Notes: generated by a model not told the origin, from the sequence alone. A DNA stretch of 64,000 bases from Trichobilharzia regenti (GCA_944472135.2 OX235262.1:63026440-63090439), one strand, 5' to 3'; shown: positions 22,706-35,525, numbered from the stretch's first letter. Numbers and translations: made by a program.

Positions 22706-23725
22706 AGATGTCTATCAATTCGTGATTTTCAGCGCCTCAAAAAGTGAGGATCATCGGTGAGATTTTTCGTCACAAGCAACCTCGTGGACCTCACTCGTCA
22801 CAACTGTTTGTATATTTGACTAATAACAAGAATTTCTTTCAGTCAACAACTAACTAGATATTGAGGTCTTAGTATTTAACAATGTAGATGTATCAATTAT
22901 CTAAAAAAGGTTTTCTTAAGAAATCATAATCTGACTTAAACAGGATACAAAAAGGTCAACTGATCAGTTACGAAATCTTTGTTTATTTGAGCAAAATGTA
23001 AACTGAATAAAAAGTAATTTCATTTATCTAGAATTTATTGTACTACTTTGCGTTCATAGAAAGTGATGTCTCTTACTTCATTCACTTCTGAATGCTGAGT
23101 AAATTACCCTTTACTTCTCATGTTTTAACTTTCGAAATGTCAGCGAATACAAATAGGTCTCTGGAAGTGACGATCTGCTAACTTTTTTTCAACAATGCTG
23201 ACTGGAAAATCAATGCTTTTTCATACTCAGCCCAGTAAACCTAGATTTCTTAGATGACACCTAGGTTCAACAAAGCATGTGAGTATGCTTCATGAAACTC
23301 ATGTGTTCACTAAAATCCGACCCTATACTAGTCAAAACAGAATTCTAAAATGCTAACACTAAACACTGATCTCTATTAACTGACGAATTTCTGTCAGTAT
23401 TCAGAATAATAACCACAATTCTCGCCCACTAACTAACTCATAGATAATACTCCCTACTGATCAATAAATGGAGAGGTTAAGGTGAGTATTCTTCAAACTG
23501 CTCTTGTAGATTACGTTTCTTGTTATAATTTCAAAATATTATTTTGAAGATTTTCTTAACAAATATTTCATCTTCTGCCCAAAGACTTGAACTTTCAGGA
23601 ACAAAATCCTCATTCACAAAGTCAACATGACTGTAAAACGATGCACATTTATAGACTTGATTCATGTTTGAAAAAGGAAATATTTCCATACCTTAGTAAA
23701 AGAACATTTAATAACTGGAACTTAC

Positions 23726-23870
23726 ATGAATTCCATCTTTTAATATTTGTATTCTTCCTCTGTTGTCTATACTTGCTGATGAACGATTGTAATGTAGAGA
23801 TTCACGTTGTTTACAATCGACTAATAGTCTTGCTGTAGTAGTACCAATGCTGACTGCTACACGATGCCAT
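23726..23870 (-). CDS. Type V/XI-like fibrillar collagen, exon 4 (TSPN domain)
   Basis: This 145-nt exon starts in phase 2 (one base completing a Leu codon) and ends phase 0 at GGIH-type sequence before GTAAGT. It codes WHRVAVSIGTTTARLLVDCK, then an LHYNRSSASIDNRGRIQILKD-like run ending DGIH (about 48 residues in all). WHRVAVS followed by VDCK is a signature of TSPN/LamG domains in types V and XI. The acceptor is TTTAG. Confidence 0.94.
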
Positions 23871-25640
23871 CTAAATACAGTTGAAAGTATAATGAGTAGA
23901 AAACAATAAGTGAAATGACGTGTTGTCTATTAGAATATATTTGCATATGTGTTGACATACCTACTTGAATACCTGTGTCGCGTAATAACAAGACGCCTCA
24001 AGAAAGAGATGCAGATTTGTGTCAGAGAGTGAGGTGACCACCAAAAGCCGCATGTAACCAGTTATGCGTTGTGCTGAACTTTTCAGTATTGCACATGCAT
24101 GACCGAATTGGGGATAGACAACCTCCAGTTATTCGACCAATGTGGATCAGGTTCTCTAAACACTCTCAGTTGACAATTTGACCCAAGAAGTTCTTCACTT
24201 CTCTGAATCACTTAATGTATTCATATTCCATGTTTATTCCATTATTATTACTTTTAGTATTATTATTCAATTGATTACAGACTTAAGGGCTTTATCAATA
24301 GACAGAATAAAAGCTGTCTCAAAACAGATATTATTGAAAGCCTTCAAAAATAAACTCAGAAGTACCACAGTTAATCTGAGAAGTTTTGAAGGCAGGAACT
24401 TGAATGTAGTCATTTTTATTTCTATGAAAATAAGCCTGTGTAATAAGATGTGATAAGTGACAGAAATTTCATCTTTACAGATTATGATATTTTAATGAAT
24501 CAGAAATGTAACTTCAAACGTAGTCGAATACGAGCTCAGTCTCTGTGAGCAACAGCGCATCAATGATTGACTGTTCCGATATACTTTGAAGAAAAATAGC
24601 CTGATCCTGTTAAAATTTGAAACAAAATTCTCACAGTTAGTAAGGAGCACGTTGATGCTGACACCAGCGAGTTTGATTTCTAATGAAGGACGGTGCTGAA
24701 ACAACGACTGTTTAGGCTGAAGTCAAATTAATAATATCGAAGAATTCTATGAATTTGTGTTCTTAAGCAATGTCAGTAAATGATTAAACGGTCAACTAAT
24801 AATTACCGCTTATACTGATTGAGACGTGAGTATTTATGTGACAGGTTGCTGACACACTGTCTCCTATTGTCTATGTTGTTTACCAACTTAGCCACATCAC
24901 AAATCCCATAGCTTGATGGTTTAAGCCTTGATTCTGGAGTTTAGTTTTTGCACCCTGAATTATTCAAATCTCTTCTGATACAAAATTTTTTTTTAAATAT
25001 GTAAGTATTCGGAGTACTTGGTCAGTTAATTTCACTACAAATCCTTTTAACCATTCAGAATCTGTATGTGTGTGTGTGCGCACCTTTAATCATCACTATG
25101 TTTATTTGTTTGTGTCAGGATTTCTCATTACAATTGAATATAAGCAGTCATAATAAGAGATGAGACCTTAGCTATTTCACATATTACAGCTAAGATAATA
25201 ACACTGGTGGAGGCCGACTTAGCTCAGCTTTTGTGCTTTTCGACAGTCATCAGTAAGTTAAATTTGAAGTCATGTCATAAGGACTGTTTTGCAGCAATCA
25301 TTGTTGAAAACAGGAGCATTACCTTTAATTAATTCATATTTCAGATACTCAAACGATGATGCCTAAAGACAGATCAGACACAGAACACTGGATGACTGAC
25401 ACTTAGATAAGATCAGAAATTATGTTTTTGTGAAGATCTGACACATTATTCAGTGGCATCAAGAAAAGCAGGCGGAGTGATGTCAAAACCTATAGATTTG
25501 TGGGTAGCTTTTTGAAGCCAAGACCAATAACCACACTTTGAATACCAAACCTTTGCATATTATGAAAGTATACATGCAAAATAATCATAAATTTTTGTGA
25601 ACGAAAACTTTTCATTGAGAATAACAATCAATTAACATAC
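23871..25640. other. Collagen intron 3, nothing recognised
   Basis: This 1,770-bp AT-rich intron has a GTATGT donor. The frame at 24178-24453 (plus) lacks any recognisable domain. A weak Sm-alpha-like head may exist near 24040-24130, but I do not call it. Confidence 0.65.
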
Positions 25641-25896
25641 AATCCATCATTGAGACGAGTTTTGAAAATAGCCTTCTCTAATGTTTTTCCTGAATGCGTC
25701 TTAAAATCTCGAGGATGAGTTGTAAGAAGTTGTTCAGATTGTAATTCTTTGGATAAATATTCTAATTGTATATGTGTACCAAATGTTAAGCGTAGAATCA
25801 GTCTGCCATGTCGATCAAAAAGAGTGAATAACTCATTCTCTAGATTAGATTCCAATCGTACAGTGAATAAAATTGAAAGATCTGGAGGAAATGCAT
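25641..25896 (-). CDS. Type V/XI-like fibrillar collagen, exon 3 (TSPN domain)
   Basis: This 256-nt exon starts phase 1 (D codon split with exon 2) and ends phase 2. It codes AFPPDLSILFTVRLESN, ELFTLFDRHGRLILRLTFG and KAIFKTRLNDGL. The FPxDxSILFTVR block is the most conserved part of the type V/XI TSPN beta-sandwich. The acceptor is TACAG and the donor GTATGT. It joins exon 4 as NDGL-WHRVAVS, as in the vertebrate proteins. Confidence 0.95.
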
Positions 25897-26208
25897 CTGT
25901 AAATAAAGATAAAAATGTGTAGAAGTTTGGATTCATAACATATTAATATTCAGCTATATAGAAAAGCAGTTGAGTTCCTTCTGTTTTTGGGAGAAAATAT
26001 GAGATTTTAACACATGAAGAGGTTCATCGAAAGTAGAAAGACGAGTCGACAAATGAACCAATCAGATGCCTTACCATTTTAGGAAAAACGGAATAGTTTT
26101 AAAATTTACAATGTGATGAAAACAGAACAGATGATTCCATTTCGGACATAACTGATAAGAGTTATTAGAATTATTCTTTCATTGGTGAACACTTGGAAGA
26201 AGGATGAC

Positions 26209-26506
26209 TGTGGTGAGAGCAGGCTGCTAGCCGATTGGTTGGCACTAATCTACGTTAAGGTCTAGGTCACTAATATGGGCCGTGAACAAGGCTGAGTCAA
26301 CAACAATCACAGCAAAGTTAACGTGGCAAAATATGATTCGCAGAGAGAACTCTATTTGTCAAGGAATCCGAAGCCTGCGTTTGTCTACCTAAACAACCAA
26401 TCAGATGACTGCGCTTGTCTATATAATGTAGTTGAAAGATGTATAAATACGTGTTGATTTTCATATAAAACGATCTGTTGCCTGGCCCTTGTCTTCTGTT
26501 GTTACA
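26209..26506 (+). mobile_element. Solo LTR with TGAC target duplication (LTR family 1)
   Basis: The 298-bp unit runs from TGTGGTGAGAGCAGGCTGCT to TTCTGTTGTTACA, with TG...CA termini, a TATA-like TGTATAAATACG near 26440 and the conserved ATAAAACGATCTGTTGCC block. TGAC stands at 26205-26208 and again at 26507-26510, a 4-bp target-site duplication. That is the hallmark of integration followed by LTR-LTR recombination. It lies in collagen intron 2, antisense to the gene. Confidence 0.92.
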
Positions 26507-27093
26507 TGACTATCACCCTCAACAGCCAGTTCTACGTGTTCATAACACTTCGCCTGATTCTTTCAAGTGAGATTATATAGATTGTAATGTCGAGACCACC
26601 ATTCTTTATCACCGTTCCGTAAAAATCAATGTAGACTGGTGAGAAATGCTGTCCTACCACACAAATCCAAAAGCTTTATTTGATTGCGTCGTAAAACTGT
26701 TCCTAAGTTATTCAAATGTGCTGGGGTGGTTGTTTTTAAATCTTAGTACATCTTTATCATTGTATACCTAAATAGCATAGAAGCATGGTGGATGAACTCA
26801 GTTTACATGACTTCAATTGACAGCATAGTAAGAAGAACTATAAGTGTTTTTCTAGAAAAAAGTTTCATTCTAACCGTACGAACTTCCGTATGTTTTAGTC
26901 TTTAAACAGAAAATGCTCTGTTCATTTTTAGTTTGTCGATGACCAAAAAGGTGATATGTTACAGTGTGTTTTTTATTGCCTTAGTAGTCATTTTCAAATA
27001 ACTGATAAACAGTCTACAAGGCGGCAGTATAATTAGGCCACATACTGTTTAATAAACATTTGTATATAAATCTATAGTCTTGTAGGAACTCCT

Positions 27094-27131
27094 GATGTTT
27101 CGCTATTGTGACTTAGTCCACTTATCATGGG
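27094..27131 (-). other. Hammerhead-like GAAACATC motif
   Basis: On minus: ATGATAA, a possible GTG(G)AC/GTCAC stem, AATAGC, then GAAACATC (27101-27094). It resembles the clearer motif at 46369-46407 near a Penelope fragment. This copy is decayed, and its assignment rests on that resemblance only. Confidence 0.35.
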
Positions 27132-27213
27132 TTTCAACAGGGAGCTTTAAAATGCAACGTTCAACACCACAAAAAATCCATTGTGGCAAGGAATACAAAG
27201 AAAATGAACTCAC

Positions 27214-27396
27214 CAAGAACTAAAGTTCGACCTTCTACATAAAGACTTAATCCACGTGGAACAGAATAAGCCACTTGTCTTTCATCAGCATTTGATGATG
27301 TCTCCAGATCATTTAAACTCTGACGACATCGCCCAGGTGAAGTCTGTACATATGCCTGTTCACCAAGTCTTACAGCCCTTAGTATATCCAATGTAC
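27214..27396 (-). CDS. Type V/XI-like fibrillar collagen, exon 2 (start of TSPN domain)
   Basis: This 183-nt exon is phase 1 at both ends. It completes a Gly codon from exon 1 and codes TLDILRAVRLGEQAYVQT, SPGRCRQSLND, AYSVPRGLSLYVEGRTLVL. The first cysteine of the domain sits in GRC, and A-Y-x-V is the typical first strand of collagen TSPN modules. The acceptor is TTTCAG and the donor GTGAGT. It lies 15.4 kb from exon 1. Confidence 0.94.
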
Positions 27397-28599
27397 CTGA
27401 AATTGTAAAGCCATATAAAAATTATTCAACAACTAAGTAAAACATTCAACGAAATTTCTAAAAGCTGGGCAGATTTATATCCTATTCTAAGATTTATCCG
27501 TAAAATACATATTTTAGAAATTTCAAGGGTTTCATTCCACTGTTTAACATACTTAGTCTGTGGTATTTACGCTACGGTATCTCATAAAGTAAGCATTTGT
27601 ATTATTTATTTTCCTATGACTGCATAATACTTAGGTATTATTAAACCCTCAAAGAATTATCTAATGGTTATTTACATAGAGGATTTTCTTGAACAGTACT
27701 GTTTTTAGAAGTCAGACAGTAAAGGATGAAGAAAGACGATTAAAAATATAATTTGGACTAACTATAGTGCTTAGCGTTTTATTATATTGCTGTTCCACCT
27801 TCTTCAATGATCACCTGACCAGAAATGCTTGTTTTTCTATCTAAAATTTACTGACTTCACGACATATCATGAGGGACTTTTACTGCTACACCAAACAAGC
27901 TAAAGTTTTCACCTCGTCTTTAAACATGCATCATTTAGCTTGTCTTATTCAAGCAGTCGGGGTCATGAGTTACCATCAAAATACCCTCTAATTGTGATAA
28001 TTTAGTGAGTTGTCATTGAAACAAAAAAGACGTGCGATGTCATTCGTGTTGGCTGACAAATTGTGGTCTGTCTCTATTTAAAATATCCAGGTCAAGTTTC
28101 TGAATATAGAAGAAGATTTGTCAGCTATCAAAAGTGACATATGATGTAAGCGCTGGTCATCAGCCTTTCTGTATTCTGATTTCAGTTTACTGATGTACGC
28201 TATAATAAGGTTTCCCGTGAATATCCATCAGTCAGTACAATGGATAAATCGAGTAGTATCAGTTTATTTTAAGCTTATCAACAAAATAACCAGTTTATTA
28301 CATTAAAGCAATTAAATAATTCCAACAGTTGTCAACAGTTTTCACTGCACTACCTAGTGAAACTGTGTGTTTCTTCTGTTCATTTTATTTATATTTAAGC
28401 AGCACTAATCACTAATAAATAACCTTTTTGCAGAATTCCCTATTTTAGGAGAGTGCACTGATTGCTAGTACCTCTACTGAAAGTTTTTATAGAGTATTGG
28501 GAACCCGATATTGATTAAGTCTGCAGATAGAACAGTGTTCCTCATAGTACAATAATTGTACAATAAGTGAAATATTCGAAATCAAGTATTCCTTAATAC
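27397..28599. other. Start of collagen intron 1 side, nothing seen
   Basis: The 3' part of the 15,386-bp intron 1. No gene, RNA or repeat family recognised here. Confidence 0.65.
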
Positions 28600-28695
28600 C
28601 TTGAAGTTTCTGTAGCGATTAGTTTGATTTTCCGAGATAGCTCCACACCCAACTTCCCTCTTTTTCCTACCTCAGGACCAGCGGGTAAACTAGTG
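28600..28695 (-). repeat. SINE-B fragment (minus)
   Basis: The plus sequence ACCTTGAAGTTTCTGTAGCG followed by CACACCCAACTTCCCTCTTT parallels the 3' body of the SINE-B copies at 12846 and 42250, in the minus orientation. The head is lost where a LINE fragment begins at about 28705. Confidence 0.55.
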
Positions 28696-28704
28696 AATTA
28701 GTAA

Positions 28705-29135
28705 ATCAGATGTGGTCGAGTCAACGCTACTATATGGTTCAGAGATTTAGAGTGTCACAAAAATGTTTCCAACAGAATTCAAACTTTTACCAACGGCTGT
28801 TTTCGTTCCATACCGAAGATCAGATGACCAGCAAGGTTTGGTTACAAGGGATCCTGGTAAAGAACAAACCAAGAACCTGCTGACCAGCAAATATGAATTA
28901 GAAAACGGAGATAGAGACATTTGAGCGACATCGCGAACCAAGCCCGCTAGCAAAACCCGTATTAGAAACGATTAGTTAGTATCTGAGTGACATATGGACG
29001 AGACCATACAAGGCGGAGATGAAAGATTATGAACATCTTGAGGCCATTTAAAAGCGACTGCAGAGAAGAGAATGAAATGGAGAGGTACAGTTGAAGCTCT
29101 ATGTTTTATTTGGAACCCAAAAGATTCATAATAAT
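28705..29135 (+). mobile_element. Decayed 3' end of non-LTR family X (copy B)
   Basis: The translation around 28715-28745 gives an STLLYGSE-like block, followed by remnants of the C-terminal region. The 3' end GGTACAGTTGAAGCTCTATG then TTTTATTTGGAACCCAAAAG parallels the 3' end of copies A and E. Many stops mark it as dead. It is antisense to the collagen gene, in intron 1. Confidence 0.6.
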
Positions 29136-29409
29136 CTCTCATGTAATTCTAATTACAAGTCGCTTTCATCATCCAGTGGTGAAGAAGTCTGAGACACTGA
29201 TGATGAATAATTTAAAACTTAGATCAGATAAGAAATGCTTTCAAAGTGCCCTGAGAAAGTTCAAATTCTTATGGATTATCAGTTAAACACTGCCAAATTC
29301 GTAATAATCACTGCACCTTAAGAAAATGTGGTGTTATTTTACTTCATTTCTTCTTTCCCGTATTAGTGTTAAGATTCATTAAATTAAAATTTGTAAATAG
29401 ACTAAATGA

Positions 29410-29530
29410 GATTCCAGTCTCAGTGGGAACACCATCATTCACTGGGTATGCAGATACTCTTAGCTACCATTTCCCAAACAGGATTAAATGTGCATCCTGC
29501 ATTCTACTACTAGTCACCATCAACCAAAAT
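29410..29530 (+). repeat. Sm-alpha hammerhead remnant
   Basis: Blocks in order: GTGGGAACACCATCATTCAC, TTTCCCAAACAGGATTAAAT, GTGCATCCTGCATTCTACTA, CTAGTCACCATCAACC. These follow the order of the schistosome hammerhead (stem II, GAAA region, cleavage side, stem I). Both catalytic boxes are mutated (ATTAAA for the GAAA box). Confidence 0.55.
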
Positions 29531-30308
29531 AAACAAAATTCATTTTAAACATTATTCGAAAACATCCAATACTGTGTAGTTCATTGTCATCTACAGTCAG
29601 TTGGTTTAAAGGAGACTCTCTAAGATACATGACGAAATTTGATGTTATATTTATTCCTGTTATCATAGACACAAATCTTTTAGACTGTTTCCAAGTAACG
29701 GTTGGTTCCAGCATGTGTACAAATCACCGTGGTAAAAGATTCTTGACCGCAGTGATATAATGTTATAAAAATAGTAGTGGTGTTAACAAATAATTAAGCC
29801 TTAACTGAGTACAGAACCTGGAGAAGAACTTAACAAGAGACAGTTCTGTGTTCACCTATCAGTGTTTTGTTATGGAGGATAAATCCTGCACTATTTGCAA
29901 AAAATAAATAAGACTTTACAACCGTTTGGAATTTCACACACATAAATACACATTTTATTTAGCCCTATTGTGAGGTATACCTTCTTTACTATCTCTATTT
30001 GGCCTAAACACAGCATAATACAAGTGCTACTCTTCCTATTGACCTACAGATATTCACTTTTTCTTTGCTGTTCCAAACATCTGACAGATTTTGTGACGGT
30101 TTGTGTGGATTTACCTGATTTAAAAGAATGGTGAGATCGGAATAAAAATTTCCAGAGTTTTAGTTGGTAATCCAGAAGTGATTCGTGTGCTTGTATGGAC
30201 AGTGCCTGTCAGATAATTTGCGTACTGTTAGGAATGATGCTGTTTGTCGGGTTTACATTTTTCACTGTGATCCTATAATACAGCCGGAATTTACTGTCGA
30301 TGGTTTTT

Positions 30309-30498
30309 TTTAAATTTTGATTACAGCTTGACGCCATACCGTATTTTCGGTACAGGTATGGAATTTTCAGCATGTGATATCGGTAGCCCAAATTTAGCAG
30401 GCCGACCATAGGTATCGGGTGTGCGTCGGCAAGGGATCGAACCCCGGACCATGTGCATGGTCGGCGAGAGCCCTAACCACTGTGCCACTGACGCAGTG
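30309..30498 (-). mobile_element. SINE-A copy (tRNA-derived)
   Basis: On minus: head TGCGTCAGTGGCACAGTGGT, B box GGGTTCGATCCC, then a body found again at 55759 (GGTCGGCCTGCTAAATTTGG, GCTACCGATATC, CTGAAAATTCCATACCTGTA) and the end AGCTGTAATCAAAATTTAAA. Its head matches that of SINE-B but its body and tail differ. Confidence 0.85.
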
Positions 30499-30499
30499 T

Positions 30500-33400
30500 A
30501 GAGAGTTGTGCATATCTTTCGCTTAATTCTTCTACTCATGGCTTCACCTGAGTATCTTTTTTCCGTAAAATATAGTTTATGTGGAATGATATTTAAAAAG
30601 ATACAAGAATTCTAGTGCGATTGTATCTTATTTTTACTTCACAGTAATCTTCAGAAAACGTGGGGTTCCCAGGTTCCTTTCAAAGATAACTTGAATTTTC
30701 ACAAATTAGATTAATGTTTAACTGTGTTTTGATTTTAATCATTATTTAACTCATACACGCAAGCAACACGTATTTCCATTTATCTCTGCGTAGAATTGAA
30801 AAAGTTGTTCAACCCAAGTGTGAGTGGAAACACCATCACTGTTTTATATGTATATTCAGTCGACAAGCTCTAGGTAAGGTGAACTGCGCATTCTGCATGA
30901 ATTAATTTTTGGTAAATTGAGCTCAGAGTAAAACCCACTGCTTCAGGTGAGAAGCTGTGAATTCTCAGTAGCCGTATTTTGTTCAGGCGACGTTTAGGAG
31001 TTTTTCGGTTAACTAGTATTCAACCAATGAACTACCGACACACAAACAAGTGTGACCGCCACGACACGAACCATATTGACTACTTTGAAGGCGGCCATGA
31101 TGACCATGCATGCATTCTAGCGCTAGTAAAGCCTATCTATTTATCAGATTGATTTTCATTCATATTTACGAAGTTTGTTTAGTGCATTTTTACAGAAACA
31201 AATATTAGGTGACATTTACACTATAGTGATCTTTAGTATTCGTAAAAGAAAGAAAGTCAAATTCCAATCAAAAATGACAGTATACTCTTTGTATGTAGGC
31301 GATAGAGAAGAACAAACTTTTACTACAGGACGTACATAATGTCAAAATTTGGTTCTTTTTTTATCCCAGAAAAGAAAATGATGTTCTAACGCATAAGAGG
31401 ATTCATAAGCATTTAAGTGACACACAATAAAAATGTAATACAACAAATGCAAAAGATTTCCCAAAGGACACATCTATGTACGACACGTAAAATAAAAACA
31501 AGATTGCCAGAAATATTCTTAAAACTTAACATTTAAACTGTATGCTTTTAACAAGACACTTACAAATGTCTTGAACGATTTGACTCTATAATGTGATTCA
31601 TTCTGAGTAAACCACTAGAAAGCTTTTTTCGATCGGAAAAACCAGACAATACGTGTAAAGATCATTCGAATCTAGCTAACGAGTGTCGCTCCTGATCAAA
31701 GCGAATTCCTGCTCACACGCTTCATGCCGTTCTTTATGTTAATCAGGTTACAGCAGATTAACTTAAAATTTTGATTGACAAATGAACCTATGATGAAACC
31801 CTAGTCATAACCGATACTTGAATCGGTTATTCCTACAGTGAATTGTGTACTTAGTACATCAGTCCAACTGTGTAGTTCTTTGTATAAGATTGCTGAAAAG
31901 AGAATCCACTGAACTATTTGCTTCTCTCTTTTTAAAGTTCCAAGAGTACCCTTCACATACTGAAATAACCGTGAAGTTTTACTTCTCCTTACTATTTCAG
32001 ATTGATACTAACCATCATTAGAAGCCTCGACTGAAAATCGTGTATAAAAACGAAAAATTAGGAATCACTCTTTTCAAGTTATGACCATACAAACTTGATT
32101 GTAGTTGAATTAGAAATTTCAATGTGACTGGTGCTTAGATTTCAGGGTTCGTATGTAGATGGCCTTTAAGCATCCCAGTAACACGCAAAAGTCACGCGGT
32201 TTATCATAGATTTTAATAACTTTAACTGTATCTAAATAATCAGTCTATAATTAAGTGTTTGCAGTAGCCTAATTTTGCATATCCATGTTAGCAATACAAT
32301 CTTTGATTGTGTCTCTTTTTGACGGAGAGTTCAACGCATTTATGTGGATAGTGACAAATGGAATACAATAAGATATATTCAACAGTTAAACCAAAAGAAT
32401 CATTCTAGAAAATGGAGTCACTAAATAGTTTATAAACTTTTCTCACTATATTAGGTTTAATCTGATAGCTACAACAAGCAGCAAATTGAACATTAATATT
32501 TCCAACTGAAATGCATAAAACTAGAACCTGAGTTTATAAGACTGGCAAAAAACAAATAAAAAATTGAAGTTTACTAATGTTATAAATGCGTGAGCGAGAA
32601 GACTTGAACTTAAATATCTTTTATTACAAAGGCTTAATAGCCTCCCTTCAGGAGATCCTGCAGTATATTATTAGTGTTTTACAATGTATCTTCTTTGCTA
32701 AGGGATTGGGTGTTTAGTGTTTGAAGGAAGATGGTGGTAAGATATTTTATTAAATCAAATGTCTGTTTTGTTTCCAGTACTATGATGTATCTCCACATAT
32801 TAGAAGGCATGGCAGCACTAAACTCTGAACAGAAATGCATCTACTTACACTGTCGTCTGATTCGATAGCATAGACAAAAGTAGTACTTAAAAAAATATGG
32901 CCATAGAAATAGGTAAAAGGAAAAAAGAGATGGCAGACAGGTTAATGAATATTCGCTAAAAAGTGAACAAATCTACGGGAGAGTATATGGTCAATATCTT
33001 ATAAATTCTTCATATGTGCCTACTACGTCTATACTTTAAAACCATTGAGTAAGATATAGAGAGAGGAAGAGTTGCAGCCTAATTTACTTATTGTCTAATG
33101 AACAGTTAGATATCTCGTTTCATTAATTTAGATGTTGTTTCCAACAGACTGTTAATAGATCCAAAGTTTTCAAACCTTTCAGTGTAATTGGGAAACAGCT
33201 ATTTGTAAGAGATTACCTATGCTAACCAATTTGTGGTGGTTTCTTCCTGAATATAACAAGCTATAATAAGGGTAATACATCCCTTCATACATACATATAT
33301 ACATATATATAGTAAGACATGCGTAGATAGGATGAAGCAGCATTAAAAATTGGTAACGAAAAAATAAAATGAAAAGGAAGAACTAAGTCATTTCCAAGAG

Positions 33401-34170
33401 GACAATTCATTCGCTAATCGGAAGGTTGATACCAGTATATAACTTAAGAAATCATGAGAATCAGGTGTAACGCATAAGAGTTAATGAGAAAAATAATACT
33501 AGAACTGGTAGTCATGATGATATCAGTAGTAAAGAATAAAATGTCCTAAAATTAGTTAAGTCATGTCGGACAGAGCAGTTAAGGAAAAATAAAATGCATG
33601 GAGATTTTAGACCCTGTTTCCGATTCCTATCGTTGCTTGGTTTAAATATGTCCTAAGAAACCAGCGTTTTCGATTTAGCTGTCTTTTGAGCTTTCACATG
33701 ACAGTCACAATCACCCTGTAACCCACCTATTGACTCATTATGATTATGATTGATAGTAATGATAATGGAAGCTCCTGTGTTAACGTTGCTTCCTACAATA
33801 AAGACATTTTAATCTATAATGCTGATAAATAAAGTGACAGCTGATGAGAAAGGTCCCGTATTGAACGCTTCACAATTTGATGTGTCATACCAGAGCAGAG
33901 ACCGTGTGCCAATTTTAGTGTATGTACCGCTGATGCAAGTACACAGCAAACAGTTCTGCTTTTCTGTTAGCCACTTCTAAGAGACCTTGTTTTCCACTCG
34001 GAACGCAAAGGAATAAAACAGAATAATGCTTATCTCTGAGATTTGATGGAATCATATTTATTAATTTTTAGATTGTACCAGTCGCTGTTTCAGGCAGGAG
34101 CCTGTCAGTAATTCATTTCCAAGTCACAACTCAACAAATTATATAGCTAACTAGTAAATGTCTTTCAAAA
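30500..34170. other. Collagen intron 1, middle part
   Basis: No convincing feature over 3.7 kb. Faint repeat-like pieces occur near 30805-30910 (Sm-alpha-like) and near 33990-34015 (CCACTCGGAACGCAAAGGAA, the SINE-B/LINE-X tail). Neither is long enough to define an element. Confidence 0.6.
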
Positions 34171-34180
34171 TTACTCTTAT

Positions 34181-34414
34181 TGAGTCGGTGGTACAGCGGT
34201 AGAATTCTCGCCAACCCTGCAGGTGGTCTGGAGTTCGATCCTCACATGACGCGCTCCTTTACCTCGATAAACCAGTAATAATACTAGTACAGAGGGAAAG
34301 TTAGGCATGATGCTAGCAACCCCATCCCGCAAAAATAAACACCACCGCTACAGAAACCTCAGGCCTCTAGCCTGAAGCCTTATGTTCCACTGGGAACGTA
34401 AAGGAATAAAAAAA
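34181..34414 (+). mobile_element. SINE-B copy with target duplication
   Basis: It starts AGTCGGTGGTACAGCGGTAG, with B box GAGTTCGATCC, then the SINE-B body (CCAGTAATAATACTAGTACA, CAACCCCATCCCGCAAAAAT) and the 3' end GAAGCCTTATGTTCCACTGG, GAACGTAAAGGAATAAAAAA. TTACTCTTAT (34171-34180) and TTGCTCTTAT (34415-34424) form a near-perfect 10-bp duplication. Confidence 0.9.
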
Positions 34415-35154
34415 TTGCTCTTATGAATTGTTTCGAATGAGTACTTTATTTTATTTATAAGGAAAAATACAGTTTTTATTCGTCGAAGAAATATTTCTTT
34501 CAACGAATTTATTTTCAAGCTATTCAGTCGTATTTATATTAAAGAAAAAAGGCATTTGGTGACACTTTATTTTTGACATTGAAGGTGAAGAGAACATATG
34601 ATCGTCCCATTATTCGCATAGATATGATGAGATACATTGTAATCTAATCTAATGCGTTGTTGACTCTAAGATTACCTGAATGAAACAGTAAAGAAGGGCT
34701 TCAAAAAGGGAATGTCAAAGCTACAAATGAGGGATTATAAAAGCTCAGATAATCTTCAGTCTGAAGGAGAAGACTAGACGTTCTGTTGGCTGTTATCCAG
34801 AGACCTCAACAGTCCCCCTTTCAGCAAAGGTAGATGTCATAAATTTGATTTTTGTCGTAAATACTCCAAGAATTTCAGCACTAGAAACGAAGATTGCTGG
34901 ACCTCCTGTCTTTGCAGTATGTTTAGTAGCAAAATTATTTGCGAGAGATTCTTTTTTCGAAAAATCTCAGCTGTTTATAAGTTAATTTCTCTACGACAAT
35001 ATTTTTTCCATTACAACAGAAGGTTTCTACCAATGTAATGTATTTTTCGAACGAAGATTTAAGTATTAAAAGGTGGCCAATTGATTGTACTTCGTTACTA
35101 ATGTAGTCAACAGACACCTGAACTGAGTAATGGTCTAAATCCATACTGTCTAAC

Positions 35155-35525
35155 TTTCAACAGCCTCTCTATTCTCAACCATCTCCTTGCCTCTCATCGG
35201 ATAGGACTAAGAGCCATTATTAAAGACTATATGCTCGTACAACCAAATAGGAAAACTCAATAATACCTTATTTAACCTGCGTTCCATGTGACAGAGATAC
35301 TCTAAAGTGTGAAATCTACGACTTACTATTTTATCAGCAAAATAAGTGACTCTTTTATCCTCTCCTATTTTTAACGCATGGTAATACTATTCCAATTAAC
35401 TTATAATTTTGGTCGCTAACATTTTGTACATTTCTGACTTTACTGCCACTGCTAATGCCGAACGGCTACCATTATCCATCCTGGATGCGTATACCCTGTA
35501 GTATTATTTTTATTATTATTATTAA
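35155..35525 (+). mobile_element. 3' fragment of family Z (CR1-like)
   Basis: At the start the translation resembles the end of the 15164-16123 protein (SPCLSSDRTK, RLYARTTK, ENSI IPYL-like), then a long 3' UTR ends in an (ATT)n tail at about 35505-35524. It is 5'-truncated and frameshifted. Confidence 0.65.

Noticed and set aside
33838..33880. CAGCTGATGAGAAAGGTCCC as a possible hammerhead
   Set aside because: CTGATGA is present, but GAAA is not followed by a stem or a cleavage triplet in the right place, and no Sm-alpha end follows.
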